From NCBI GenBank assembly GCA_947503155.1, contig CANNCL010000001.1, forward strand, positions 744,001 through 808,000: DNA of 64,000 nt. Direction: 5' to 3'. This document shows positions 18,070 through 28,345 of the stretch, one piece after another. Source of the stretch: an uncultured Erythrobacter sp. GTDB taxonomy: Bacteria; Pseudomonadota; Alphaproteobacteria; Sphingomonadales; Sphingomonadaceae. Position 1 is the first letter of the stretch. Each line of letters starts with the position of its first letter. Both the position numbers and the translations under genes were made by a program. The notes beneath the pieces were generated by a model. It was not told where the DNA came from. It saw only the letters and a program-made list of their open reading frames with translations, and did not search any database.

Positions 18070-18752
18070 AGCGCGCTTTTCTATTGGCCGCGGCCTTAGC
18101 TACGGGCGTAACCTTCGCCAGCCAGCCTACTCCTGCGCTCGCGCTCGAAGAACCGGTTAACGCGCCAGCTCCTGCGCGTATCGCGAGAGAGGGTGCTGGC
18201 CTTAAGACCGCGATCTTTGCCGGCGGATGTTTCTGGGGCGTGGAGGGCGTGTTTAGCCACATTAACGGCGTGAGATCAGCCGAATCTGGCTATCACGGCG
18301 GCGTCGCTGGCAATGCGACCTATAGCCGCATCACATCGGGCGGGACCAATCACGCTGAATCCGTGCGCATCACCTATGACCCCTATGTCATTCGCTATGA
18401 TGAATTGCTGCGGATCTTCTTTTCGGTCGTTACCGATCCGACATTGCGCAATCGCCAAGGCCCCGATGTCGGCTCGCATTATCGCAGCGCATTGGTGCCA
18501 ACCAGCGCCGAACAACGCGCCGTGGCAGAGGCGTATCTTGCGCAAATGGGCCGATCCGGCACATGGAGCAGCCCGATCGTCACCCGCATTGAGCGCGAGC
18601 GGACATTCTACCCGGCTGAGGCATATCATCAGGACTTCATGGCGAAGAATCCGCGGCACGGATATATTCGGCGCTGGGACAAGCCCAAGGTCGACGCCCT
18701 GCGCGCGATGTTTCCAAGCGATTTCAGGGCCAGTTTCCTGCGCGACGGCTAA
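18066..18752 (+). CDS. msrA: Peptide-methionine (S)-S-oxide reductase MsrA, exported
   Basis: AIFAGGCFWGVEGVFSHINGVRSAESGYHGG; N-terminal signal peptide. Confidence 0.94.
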   Translation: MKRAFLLAAALATGVTFASQPTPALALEEPVNAPAPARIAREGAGLKTAIFAGGCFWGVEGVFSHINGVRSAESGYHGGVAGNATYSRITSGGTNHAESVRITYDPYVIRYDELLRIFFSVVTDPTLRNRQGPDVGSHYRSALVPTSAEQRAVAEAYLAQMGRSGTWSSPIVTRIERERTFYPAEAYHQDFMAKNPRHGYIRRWDKPKVDALRAMFPSDFRASFLRDG

Positions 18753-18793
18753 GCTGGCTGGCGTAACGGGCACAGCGACCCTATATTGCGCCA

Positions 18794-19261
18794 ATGGCAA
18801 GCCAACATCATCATGCCCATGAAGAACATTCGGGCGAAAACCTGATCGAAGCGGCGCGCGATGCCCTCAAGGCATCGGGCGAACAATGGACGAGTATGCG
18901 CGAGGCGGTGTTCGCCGAACTTGCCCGGCATGAACGGCCCGTATCGGCCTATGATATCGCCGACAATTTGTCGGCATCTCGCGGGAAACGGGTTGCTCCC
19001 AACAGTATTTACCGGATCCTCGACCTGTTCGTGGCGAAGAACCTCGCTCTGCGGGTCGAAAGCTCTAACGCCTTCCTCGCCAACACCCATCCCGGCTGTG
19101 AACATGATTGCATATTCCTCGTCTGTGATGAGTGCGGGGACGCGAAACATGTCGATGATGAAGAGGTAAGCCGCGCGGTTCGCGCGCTTGCGTCATCGCG
19201 AAATTTCAAAGCGGAACGACCCGTGCTTGAAATTCGCGGTCTTTGTCAGATGTGCGCCTGA
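18794..19261 (+). CDS. Fur-family transcriptional regulator (Zur-like)
   Basis: WTSMREAVFAELARHERPVSAYDIADNL..SIYRILDLFVAKNLALRVESSNAF..HDCIFLVCDECGDAKHVDD; His-rich N-terminus. Confidence 0.85.
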   Translation: MASQHHHAHEEHSGENLIEAARDALKASGEQWTSMREAVFAELARHERPVSAYDIADNLSASRGKRVAPNSIYRILDLFVAKNLALRVESSNAFLANTHPGCEHDCIFLVCDECGDAKHVDDEEVSRAVRALASSRNFKAERPVLEIRGLCQMCA

Positions 19262-19396
19262 CGCAACATCTGCCGCGTGGCCGTGAATTGACGGCCGCGA
19301 ATGTCACCAACCCTGACCATTCTGCCGATGAAACGTGCTTTGCGCACGGTAAAGCGTTTATCGACAGTTCAGTTCCAAGAGTGTAATGCCAATTTC

Positions 19397-21334
19397 ATGA
19401 GTCAAACGCCTGAAACTCCGCTGCTTGATCAAGTGCCTACGCCTGATGAGCTTCGCCAATTAAAGCCTGAACAGTTGCGGCAATTGTCCGATGAACTGCG
19501 CACAGAAATGATCGACGCGGTCAGCACGTCGGGCGGACATTTGGGGTCGGGTCTGGGCGTGGTCGAGTTGACCGTCGCTCTCCATTATGTGTTCAACACG
19601 CCGGACGATAAGCTGGTCTGGGACGTTGGCCACCAATGCTATCCGCACAAAATCCTGACGGGTCGGCGTGACCGTATTCGCACTCTGCGCCAAGGCGGCG
19701 GATTGTCCGGTTTCACGAAGCGTTCCGAAAGCGAATATGACCCGTTCGGCGCTGCTCACAGTTCCACGTCGATCTCTGCCGCGCTCGGCTTTGCCATGGC
19801 CAACAAGATGCAGGGGCAACCGGGCCGCGGCATCGCGGTCATTGGCGACGGCGCGATGAGCGCGGGCATGGCCTATGAGGCGATGAACAATGCCGAACAG
19901 GCGGGCAATCGTTTGGTCGTGATCCTCAATGATAACGACATGTCGATTGCACCGCCGGTTGGCGGCCTTTCGGCCTATCTCGCGCGGATGGTGTCCTCCA
20001 GCGAATATCTTGGCCTGCGCAGTCTGGCATCGAAAGCGGTCAAGAAAATGAGCCGCCGCGTGCATGAAGGCATCCGCAAGGCGGAAGAATATACGCGCGG
20101 TATGGTGACCGGCGGGACTTTGTTCGAAGAACTGGGTTTCTATTATGTCGGACCGATTGATGGCCACAATCTTGACCATCTGATCCCGGTTTTGGAAAAT
20201 GTCCGCGACACTTCCGAAGGGCCAGTCCTGATCCACGTCGTGACGACGAAGGGTAAGGGATATAAATTCGCCGAAGAAAGCGCCGATAAATATCACGGCG
20301 TGCCCAAATTCGATGTCATCACTGGTGAGAAGAAGAAGAGCGCCGCTGGCCCGCCAGCGTACCAAAATGTGTTTGGCGACACGCTGGCGAAACTGGCCGA
20401 AACCGACAGCCGCATTTGCGCGATTACCGCTGCAATGCCGTCGGGCACCGGTGTTGATCGCTTTGCGAAAGCGCACCCTGAGCGTAGCTTCGATGTCGGT
20501 ATTGCTGAACAGCACGGCGTCACTTTCGCCGCTGGTCTTGCGGCGCAGGGTATGCGGCCATTTGCGGCGATTTATTCAACCTTCCTTCAACGCGCTTATG
20601 ACCAAGTCGTCCACGACGTGGCGATCCAGAATTTGCCAGTTCGTTTCGCAATTGACCGTGCCGGCTTGGTTGGCGCCGATGGCTGTACCCATGCCGGTTC
20701 GTTCGACATCACCTATCTGGCGACCTTGCCCAATATGGTGGTAATGGCCGCTGCGGATGAGGCCGAACTGGCCAATATGACCTACACCGCCGCGGAATAT
20801 GACGACGGCCCGATTGCCCTGCGCTATCCGCGCGGCAACGGCACGGGCGTTGCCATTCCTGACGTGCTTGAGAAACTTGAGATCGGCAAAGGTCGGATCG
20901 TGCGCGAAGGGACCAAGGTTGCGATCCTATCGCTCGGCGCGCGGCTTGAAGAAGCTAAGAAGGCGGCTGACACGCTGGAGGCCAAAGGGCTGTCCACAAC
21001 GGTTGCCGATCTGCGCTTTGCCAAACCGCTCGACGAAGATCTGATCGCCAAGCTGATGCGCACGCATGAAGTTGTGGTGACGGTCGAAGAGGGTGCGATT
21101 GGCGGCCTGGGCGCGCATGTGCTGACCTATGCGAGCGATGAAGGGCTGACCGACGCCGATAGCGGCAATGCGGGCTTGAAAGTCCGCACGCTGCGCCTGC
21201 CAGACACTTTTATCGACCATGAAACGCCAGAAAAGCAATATGACGAAGCTGGGCTGAACGCGCCGCAAATCGTCGATTGCGTGCTGAAAGCGTTGAAGCA
21301 CAATTCCGCCAATGTCGAAGAGGCGCGGGCTTAA
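19397..21334 (+). CDS. dxs: 1-deoxy-D-xylulose-5-phosphate synthase
   Basis: [72 protein letters not shown]. Confidence 0.97.
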   Translation: MSQTPETPLLDQVPTPDELRQLKPEQLRQLSDELRTEMIDAVSTSGGHLGSGLGVVELTVALHYVFNTPDDKLVWDVGHQCYPHKILTGRRDRIRTLRQGGGLSGFTKRSESEYDPFGAAHSSTSISAALGFAMANKMQGQPGRGIAVIGDGAMSAGMAYEAMNNAEQAGNRLVVILNDNDMSIAPPVGGLSAYLARMVSSSEYLGLRSLASKAVKKMSRRVHEGIRKAEEYTRGMVTGGTLFEELGFYYVGPIDGHNLDHLIPVLENVRDTSEGPVLIHVVTTKGKGYKFAEESADKYHGVPKFDVITGEKKKSAAGPPAYQNVFGDTLAKLAETDSRICAITAAMPSGTGVDRFAKAHPERSFDVGIAEQHGVTFAAGLAAQGMRPFAAIYSTFLQRAYDQVVHDVAIQNLPVRFAIDRAGLVGADGCTHAGSFDITYLATLPNMVVMAAADEAELANMTYTAAEYDDGPIALRYPRGNGTGVAIPDVLEKLEIGKGRIVREGTKVAILSLGARLEEAKKAADTLEAKGLSTTVADLRFAKPLDEDLIAKLMRTHEVVVTVEEGAIGGLGAHVLTYASDEGLTDADSGNAGLKVRTLRLPDTFIDHETPEKQYDEAGLNAPQIVDCVLKALKHNSANVEEARA

Positions 21335-21341
21335 CCCTCCC

Positions 21342-21932
21342 ATGTCGGCGTTCGCTATTGTGTTGGCGCTCGCTTCACCGCCGATAGAACCGCCAATTGG
21401 CGCGGTTTCTCACAATGAGATGCGCGCGGCTTTGAACGATTGCGGATTGCATCATCTGCGCATCACCTATGAGAGCGACCTCCAATCCGACATGGTTTGG
21501 ATCAATGATACGCAGGTTACAGATGGCCAGCTGGAATGCGCATTCTTGGCGCAAGATGGCACGGGTTATTTGCTCGATTGGCATCAGACCATTCGGCCCC
21601 GTTATCATTCAATCAGTTCTGTTTTTTGGCAGGAACGCGAGATGGCGTCGGCCGAAACATACTTCGCTTACCGACCAGAACTGGGCACTGTCCCAATACG
21701 CGCGGCAGGCCAAAGCGAGCTAGACTTCGCCCGCGAAATTGAGCGGTTTTGCGGAGGCATAGCGGCTGGCTTCACCAGCTATGAGTATGGCACGATCACC
21801 ATTTCCGCAGATTGGCTCCTCGCTCATCCAATCGATGGCGATGAGACGTTCGGTTGCATGATGAATGCCTTTGCAATTCGAAATCTAAAATTCGGATTTA
21901 TCGGCAACGGCCTTGCAGCCCAAGAACCATGA
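21342..21932 (+). CDS. Hypothetical secreted protein
   Basis: Open ORF with short hydrophobic N-terminus; no family recognised. Confidence 0.55.
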   Translation: MSAFAIVLALASPPIEPPIGAVSHNEMRAALNDCGLHHLRITYESDLQSDMVWINDTQVTDGQLECAFLAQDGTGYLLDWHQTIRPRYHSISSVFWQEREMASAETYFAYRPELGTVPIRAAGQSELDFAREIERFCGGIAAGFTSYEYGTITISADWLLAHPIDGDETFGCMMNAFAIRNLKFGFIGNGLAAQEP

Positions 21933-21941
21933 TTTGCAATT

Positions 21942-23066
21942 TCACCGTGTGGTTGGCTGTGTGATCGTCACCGCGTCGGCAATGGGCGGCAATTCGCGTT
22001 GAAAACCTAGTGATAGGTTGGGCGCGCCCGGCGTTTCTGCGTCGCTGTCTGTTTGCAGGCCTTCGTCACAAACAACATCACCGCATTCCAACTCGTTTTC
22101 CAGCTCCTCCAGAATTGCAGGCGGTTCTGGCGGTTCCTCGCCGCGCAGCAGCGCAATCTCACGCTCGCGCCGCGCCAGATATGTATCCCGCCGCGCCGCG
22201 TATGGATCAACGGTGTTTCCGAGCAATTCCATCTCTTCATCGAACTCCAGCCGGGAATCCAACCCATTGATCACAAAATACGCCGCGCCATATTCAAACC
22301 GGTCAAACGGCGCGCCCACGGCGAATGGCAGGACCGCCTGATCCAGCGTGCTGCCGATCAGATCGCGCACTGTTGTTGCCCCTGTGATCGGCAAATAGAG
22401 ATAGGCCCCGGTATCAACGCCGTAATAGCCCAAAGTGTTGGCAAACCCATTGCGGCGATATGGCAATCCGATGCCCGGTTCCCCCGCAATATCGAACAAT
22501 CCGCCCACACCCAGTGTGGAATTGATCGCAAACCGGCCGAGCGTCTCAAATGCCTTGCCGATTTTAAACTGCAGCAGGAAATTGAGGAAATTGGCTGGTT
22601 CGCCCAAATTGCGCACCACATTCCCTAGACCGTCACGCAAAGGGTCGGGCAGGCCATCGCGGTAGGCATATGCGACAGGCTCAAGTAAAACCTCGTCCAG
22701 ATCCTGCGTTAGCCGATAGGTCGTTTCATTGATCGCGCCCATCGGATCACTTTCAGGCGGGCCGTAATCACCCTCAACGACAATTTCGTTCTCGGATTCT
22801 TCTGACGGCTCGCCGCCCGGTTGCGCGTCAGTTTGAGCGGCGGAGCTGGCGGTCGCAGATGTGTCCTGCGGCCCTTGATCTTGAGCTTGGTGCGATGCAG
22901 CTTCTGCGAGTGTCCACGCCAAAGGCAAGATCGACACGTCACGCCGATTCATGGTTTCTGCAGCAACAATAAGCGGCGAGGCGGCGCTTGTTTCGATCAA
23001 TCCCGCCGCTGGAACCGGGCCAAGCAGCAGGGGGGATGTCATCACAAGCAGGGAGGCAGTGGGCAT
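21942..23066 (-). CDS. MlaA/VacJ-like outer-membrane lipid asymmetry protein
   Basis: INETTYRLTQDLDEVLLEPVAYAYRDGLPDPLRDGLGNVVRNLGEPANFLNFLLQ..GDIAGEPGIGLPYRRNGFANTLGYYGVDTGAYLYLPITGATTVRDLIG. Confidence 0.9.
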   Translation of the reverse strand: MPTASLLVMTSPLLLGPVPAAGLIETSAASPLIVAAETMNRRDVSILPLAWTLAEAASHQAQDQGPQDTSATASSAAQTDAQPGGEPSEESENEIVVEGDYGPPESDPMGAINETTYRLTQDLDEVLLEPVAYAYRDGLPDPLRDGLGNVVRNLGEPANFLNFLLQFKIGKAFETLGRFAINSTLGVGGLFDIAGEPGIGLPYRRNGFANTLGYYGVDTGAYLYLPITGATTVRDLIGSTLDQAVLPFAVGAPFDRFEYGAAYFVINGLDSRLEFDEEMELLGNTVDPYAARRDTYLARREREIALLRGEEPPEPPAILEELENELECGDVVCDEGLQTDSDAETPGAPNLSLGFQRELPPIADAVTITQPTTR

Positions 23067-23310
23067 TCGGTTTCTCCGGCCTTTGGACTTTCAAAGGCTT
23101 AACATGATCGCGGCGCAATTCCCAAGAACAGCTTTCTTGATCATCGCTGCCAAGATTAGTCAGGTATATAGATGCTGATGGCGTTAATTTTATTGGGCAG
23201 GGCCCATAATATGACCAATCGAAGGCCGTTAGTGTCGGTTGTGCGACCAGTTGAACCAAATCGCCAAACCTAGCGGAAAAACACCTCGCCCGGCCTGATC
23301 ACACAAACAC

Positions 23311-23985
23311 TCAGAACCAGCGCCAGATCCCGGCGGGTATTCCGGCAATCGGCAAGTGTAGCCAGCTGAAGAATACAAAGAAAATGAGACCCAAAGCCCA
23401 AGGTAAGGCGCCAGCCGATGGCAAAGCACCCCAGCGCGGCCAAAAACTCGTCTTGCTTTCCCACTCGGCCCAAGCCTCGCCCATCAAGACCTGTTTCTTG
23501 CGATCTTGAAATTTTGCACCGATCAGCGCCAGCACCGCAATCGCAAAGGCGGTGATCATGGTTCGGACGCTCCAGAACAAGATCATGTGCGATAGCGCCC
23601 ATAGCGCAAAGCCCCACATCATCGGGTGGCGGGTTACTTTGAGGACGCCTTTTGGCTCGGCGCGCGCTTGCTCCTCCGCCTTGGGTGTCGGCAGCGCGGG
23701 ATTGCCCATCATTGAGCCCGCATAGAGAACCATGACCGGCAAAGTGATCAATGTCGCGATGGCCCAGCCGATTTGGCCAGTCCCCGGAAGGTCTGCTGGT
23801 GGCGCATCGGTAAAGGCGAAATAGACCCAAGCGAGAGTTGCGAGGCTGACCACCGAATAGGCGATTTGAAACCCGGCATTGCCCATGGCTTTCACCATGC
23901 TGGCTCGCAAAGGGTGTGACATGAGGAAATGCGTGCCAACAAAGGCGGCATTTGCCGCGATGAGTTCGATTATTGCCCCGTTCAT
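23311..23985 (-). CDS. NnrU-family membrane protein
   Basis: Multi-TM; RHPMMWGFALWALSHM and NPALPTPKAEEQARAEPKGVLKVTRHP typical of NnrU-like proteins. Confidence 0.85.
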   Translation of the reverse strand: MNGAIIELIAANAAFVGTHFLMSHPLRASMVKAMGNAGFQIAYSVVSLATLAWVYFAFTDAPPADLPGTGQIGWAIATLITLPVMVLYAGSMMGNPALPTPKAEEQARAEPKGVLKVTRHPMMWGFALWALSHMILFWSVRTMITAFAIAVLALIGAKFQDRKKQVLMGEAWAEWESKTSFWPRWGALPSAGALPWALGLIFFVFFSWLHLPIAGIPAGIWRWF

Positions 23986-24046
23986 GGCCGAGGGTAATAC
24001 CACCAGTGTCGCGATTGACCTAACCGACACGTGGAGAAGTTCGCGC

Positions 24047-24490
24047 CTATTGCGTCAGCCCGGTGGGAATAATCGTCGCCTGCGCCGAGGCAACATGGAC
24101 CGGTACGTTCGCATCATCCTCTGCCCACACATCGGCGCGCACAACGACTTGCCGCTTGCCTGGTTTGATGACTTCGCCTTTCGACCGCAGCCGCAAGCCT
24201 TTGGCAGGGCGCAGGAAATTGATCGTATAGCTACCGGTTACCACGTCCCCCGCAACCGACGCTGCCGCCCAAGCGCAGGCATTATCAGCCATCAATCCAA
24301 CGATTGCACCATGCGCAAATCCGTGGTGCTGGGTCATTTCCGGGCGCAGTGCGAGCAGCAATTCGCTCTTACCCTGCCAAACAATTAAAGGCTCCACCGA
24401 TAGCCAATTGGAGAAACCAGACCGCCCGACGGCAACGCGCCGCATATATTCGATAGAGGCTTCGGGGCTGTCGAAACGGGTCTGGGTCAT
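24047..24490 (-). CDS. PaaI-family hotdog-fold thioesterase
   Basis: HGFAHGAIVGLMADNACAWAAASV..VVTGSYTINFLRPAKG. Confidence 0.85.
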   Translation of the reverse strand: MTQTRFDSPEASIEYMRRVAVGRSGFSNWLSVEPLIVWQGKSELLLALRPEMTQHHGFAHGAIVGLMADNACAWAAASVAGDVVTGSYTINFLRPAKGLRLRSKGEVIKPGKRQVVVRADVWAEDDANVPVHVASAQATIIPTGLTQ

Positions 24491-24581
24491 CGGGGATACT
24501 CCAAAAGTCTGATTCGCAGATGTTATGAAGCTTGCCAGACGGTTACACAAGTCTGATATGTAGACCTCTGAAGGAAGCCGT

Positions 24582-24935
24582 ATGAAAACCTATCAAGCCT
24601 CGCACTCCCCATGCCCGATCGGGCGCGCATCGCGCGTGCTCGGTGACCGGTGGATTTTGCTAATCCTGCGGGAAGCGTTTTTGGGGGTTGAGCGTTTTGA
24701 GGAATTTGTTGATCGTTTGGCCATCAACCGCGCCGCGCTGACCTCACGGCTCGCAATCATGCAAGAAGCCGGTTTGATGACGCGCGAACCGCCTGAGGGA
24801 AAGCGCGCGCATTACCAACTAACGGATCGCGCCTGGGCGCTCGTCCCGCTTTACCGTGAAATGGCCGATTGGGGCAGCGAGCACCTCTTCACTGAGGGAG
24901 AGAAGCGCACCGATTGGGGTTCTTCGCCCGAATAA
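24582..24935 (+). CDS. HxlR-family transcriptional regulator
   Basis: CPIGRASRVLGDRWILLILREAFLGVERFEEFVDRLAINRAALTSRL. Confidence 0.92.
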   Translation: MKTYQASHSPCPIGRASRVLGDRWILLILREAFLGVERFEEFVDRLAINRAALTSRLAIMQEAGLMTREPPEGKRAHYQLTDRAWALVPLYREMADWGSEHLFTEGEKRTDWGSSPE

Positions 24936-24945
24936 AACGCGCAGA

Positions 24946-25491
24946 TCAGCGCCCAGCGATGCTGATCAATTGAACCGTAAACAGCAATGTCGCCCCGCCC
25001 GGAATTGTCCGCCGCCCACGCGGGCCATAGGCAAGCGTGGCGGGTGCGGCGATTTCAATCGTATCGCCAACACCCATTTGCGGAATAGCCATTTCCCATG
25101 CCGGGATCAGACCGCTCAACGGGAATGTTGCCGGCGTACCGCGATCAAAGGAACTGTCGAATTGTTCCCCATCAATAAAGGTGCCCGCATAATGGACCGT
25201 TACGGTGTCGGACGCTGTGGGTTTCTCGCCGGTCCCCACATAATCGGTGTAACGCCAGCGCAGACCGCCTTCCATCGTGTACCAACCATCGGTCGCCATC
25301 AGCCCGGATAGGTAAATCTGTTGAGCGCTGTGATAGGCAATTTCGGCGGCCTCTGCTGCTGCGATAGCCTCCGCCGAAGGTTCAGTCGCGGCGTCTTCCA
25401 TATGCCCGTCGGCAAGGGCTGGCGACCCGGCGGTCGCCGCCAATAGAGGCGCACAAGCAGAAAATGCAGAAAATGCAGTCAGAAATTTCAC
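24946..25491 (-). CDS. FKBP-type peptidyl-prolyl isomerase, exported
   Basis: VTVHYAGTFIDGEQFDSSFDRGTPATFPLSGLIPAWEMAIPQM..LAYGPRGRRTIPGGATLLFTVQLISI. Confidence 0.92.
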   Translation of the reverse strand: MKFLTAFSAFSACAPLLAATAGSPALADGHMEDAATEPSAEAIAAAEAAEIAYHSAQQIYLSGLMATDGWYTMEGGLRWRYTDYVGTGEKPTASDTVTVHYAGTFIDGEQFDSSFDRGTPATFPLSGLIPAWEMAIPQMGVGDTIEIAAPATLAYGPRGRRTIPGGATLLFTVQLISIAGR

Positions 25492-26801
25492 CAGTCATAC
25501 GCCTTTGGTAGAGTGCTTTCATCGAGATCACGGTACCGCTCACGCAAGCGGCTTTGATGGCTCTCAAGCGATTGTTCGACCCCGCCGATAAATACGCGCG
25601 TTGGGACCGAGCCAACTTCAAGCGGGTCACCGTCCCACATCACGACATCACCCACCGCTCCGGGGGCAAGCACGCCTGCTTCGCCATCATATCCGCTGAT
25701 CGCGGCGGGGACGGAGCTGATCGCGGCGAAAGCCTGACCCCAGCTTAGCCCTGCTGCGCCGGGAATACGGCTGAGTGCGACAAGGTTGCCTGCCGCCTGC
25801 GGCATATTGCGCGGATTGTTGCCAGAACTGGCGCTGATCGCGACTTGCACACCGGCGCGCATCATCCGGCCAATATTGCTTTGTGTCGCGGCCAGCACTT
25901 CGAAGCTTTCCGGCAAATCATCGAGCGCATCGGCAATTACCGGCACGCCCGCCGCCGCAATCGCATCGGCGACCAACCACCCTTCGCCTGCCCCGACCAG
26001 CACCATATCGAGCCGAGGAAAATCATCCCGCAAAGCCAGCACCGCGCGAATATCAGAGGCGCGATCGACTGCGACATAAAGCGGCTGCGCTCCGGTTACG
26101 ACCGGGATCAAAGCCTCCGCATCGAACCGGCCCAGCATGACCTCATCATCGATCACAATCTCTGTGGTTTGCGGCGTTCCGCCTGCACCGGCCAATGCTT
26201 GAGCTTCGCGCAATGCCGCACGGAAGAGCACATGCGCAGAAGCGCGGCTGCCGCCCGATAGCCGCGCGCCGCCTTCGCCAAGCGCGACCATTTGAAACGC
26301 GCGTTCGCGCATCACTGGGTTGCTGTCGCCGTCCAAATCGATGATCGCGCCTTGGCCTGCGAAGATTGAACCCGATGGCATAGTCGTGGTCGCCGCCCGG
26401 GTGATCCCGGCGGCGCGGTGAACCAGAATATGTTGAGAATTGGGGTTCACGATTGGCGCAGCATCCAGCGCCGCACTGAACGGTGATCCGCCCGCGCGTT
26501 GATCGTTCGATTGGCTAACCGCGCCCACATCCCACAGGCCAAGCGTAGTGACTGTGGCAAACAGGCCGGGCGTTACCCAAGCTCCGCCTGCATCAACAAC
26601 CATATCGGTTTCGTAGGATCGGCCATCGGACGCACCGGCATAAACGACCTTTCCATCTTCAACTTGGACAACGCCGTTTTCAATCGGTTCACTGCCATCA
26701 CCCAATGCGACAGTCGCATTGGCGATCACAAAATCCTGCGCCGTAGCCGGAGCCGCGACAAGAGCGATGGCCGAAGCCGCTAGTCCTAGGAGGCGTTTCA
26801 T
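25488..26801 (-). CDS. Amidohydrolase family protein (imidazolonepropionase-like), exported
   Basis: Signal peptide; VVDAGGAWVTPGLFATVTTLGL..GAVGDVVMWDGDPLEVGSVPTRVFIGG. Confidence 0.85.
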   Translation of the reverse strand: MKRLLGLAASAIALVAAPATAQDFVIANATVALGDGSEPIENGVVQVEDGKVVYAGASDGRSYETDMVVDAGGAWVTPGLFATVTTLGLWDVGAVSQSNDQRAGGSPFSAALDAAPIVNPNSQHILVHRAAGITRAATTTMPSGSIFAGQGAIIDLDGDSNPVMRERAFQMVALGEGGARLSGGSRASAHVLFRAALREAQALAGAGGTPQTTEIVIDDEVMLGRFDAEALIPVVTGAQPLYVAVDRASDIRAVLALRDDFPRLDMVLVGAGEGWLVADAIAAAGVPVIADALDDLPESFEVLAATQSNIGRMMRAGVQVAISASSGNNPRNMPQAAGNLVALSRIPGAAGLSWGQAFAAISSVPAAISGYDGEAGVLAPGAVGDVVMWDGDPLEVGSVPTRVFIGGVEQSLESHQSRLRERYRDLDESTLPKAYDW

Positions 26802-28267
26802 TTCACATCTCCTTCACCCGGTTGACCCAGCTCAAAATCGCTCACCGGACGCCTGCTGCGATCCATCGCATCATACATCAATGCGCCGTCGATCCAGACC
26901 CTTTCAGGCCGTGAATACACGCTCAGCGGATCGCCGTTCCACAGCACCACATCGGCCATCTTACCAGCCTCCAGGCTGCCGGTCATTTCATCAATGCCCA
27001 TCGCTTTGGCGGCATTCAAAGTGATCCAGCTGATCACGTCAGCATCGGACAATTCGATCCCCAAACGCTGACCCGCGGCCTGCGCTTTCGCGGCCTCTTG
27101 GTTGAGCCGTTGAATATCGCCATCGCTGTCGGAATGGATCACAACGCAGGCGCCCTGTTGTTGCAGCAGCGCCGCATTTTCGAGGATGCCGTCATAGGCT
27201 TCCATCTTGAACCCATACCAATCGGCCCAGATCGCGCTGCACACGCCGTTTTCGCGCAGCAAATCGCCGATTTTATACGCTTCAACCGCGTGGTGGAACG
27301 CGGTTACGCGGTATCCCATCTCTTTCGCCATATCCATGACGAGCGCCATTTCATCGGCGCGGTAACAATGGTTGTGGACCAGAATGTCGCCTTCGAGCAC
27401 GCCGACCAAAGTTTCCATGCCCAGATCGCGGTCCGCGTCTTCATTGTTGGCGTAATCAATTGCGTCGAGCCATGTCTGACGGTTGTAAGCAAAATTGCCC
27501 ATCCGTGTGGACGGCGCGCGTCCACGTCCGCCGTAAACCCGTTTGGGATTCTCGCCGCAAGCCATTTTGAACCCGTAAGGCGCGCCGGGGAATTTCATCC
27601 CCTGAACTGTGCGGCTCGGCACATTTTTGAGCGTTACCGAACGCCCGCCCATCAGGTTCGCTGAACCGGGCAGGATTTGCAGGCTGGTGATCCCGCCATT
27701 GGCGAGCGCCCGGCTGAAACCGGGATCTTGCGGCCAGACCGAATGTTCGGCCCATACTTCTGGCGTGGTCGGGCTGGTCGCTTCGTTTCCGTCGCTATGC
27801 GCGTCGACAGATGGCGTGGCGTAATCGCCGAGATGCGAGTGGATGTCGATGATACCGGGGGTGACGAATTTTCCAGTGGCATCGATCACGTCATAGCCAT
27901 CGGTGGCAAGGTCGCTGCCGCCAATTGCGACAACTTCGCCATCGCGGAAGAGGACTGTGCCGCTTTCGATCATCCCGCCTGCGCCGTCAAAAATGGTCGC
28001 GCCGACAAGCGCGGTGGGCCGTCCGGGATAGCGCGAATAGGTGGAGGCGAAGGGGCCTTCTTCCGGTGTCATCGCGGCAAAGCGCGGCGCGTCATCATCG
28101 CTGCCAGAGGAGGCATCTGAAGATCCGCTGGCGGACCCTGTCGTAGCGCAGGCCGCAAGCGCCAAAGAACTGGCGAGAGCGGCGAATGCTGCGCCTCTCA
28201 ACTTGCCTTTAGAATTCATCCGCGAAGTGGTTGTCATCGCTGGTCCCCTGATTACCCGTAAAGCCAA
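26798..28267 (-). CDS. Amidohydrolase family protein, exported lipoprotein-like
   Basis: VIDATGKFVTPGIIDIHSHLGDYATP..AGKMADVVLWNGDPLSVYSRPERVWIDG; 4-nt overlap with the downstream amidohydrolase; start possibly 28237. Confidence 0.88.
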   Translation of the reverse strand: MALRVIRGPAMTTTSRMNSKGKLRGAAFAALASSLALAACATTGSASGSSDASSGSDDDAPRFAAMTPEEGPFASTYSRYPGRPTALVGATIFDGAGGMIESGTVLFRDGEVVAIGGSDLATDGYDVIDATGKFVTPGIIDIHSHLGDYATPSVDAHSDGNEATSPTTPEVWAEHSVWPQDPGFSRALANGGITSLQILPGSANLMGGRSVTLKNVPSRTVQGMKFPGAPYGFKMACGENPKRVYGGRGRAPSTRMGNFAYNRQTWLDAIDYANNEDADRDLGMETLVGVLEGDILVHNHCYRADEMALVMDMAKEMGYRVTAFHHAVEAYKIGDLLRENGVCSAIWADWYGFKMEAYDGILENAALLQQQGACVVIHSDSDGDIQRLNQEAAKAQAAGQRLGIELSDADVISWITLNAAKAMGIDEMTGSLEAGKMADVVLWNGDPLSVYSRPERVWIDGALMYDAMDRSRRPVSDFELGQPGEGDVK

Positions 28268-28345
28268 TATTTAGGCCGTTACTTGGCGGGTAATCAGGGG
28301 CTTGTCCAGCCAACTGAGACAGCGTTTTTACGCTGCCGTTTGTTC

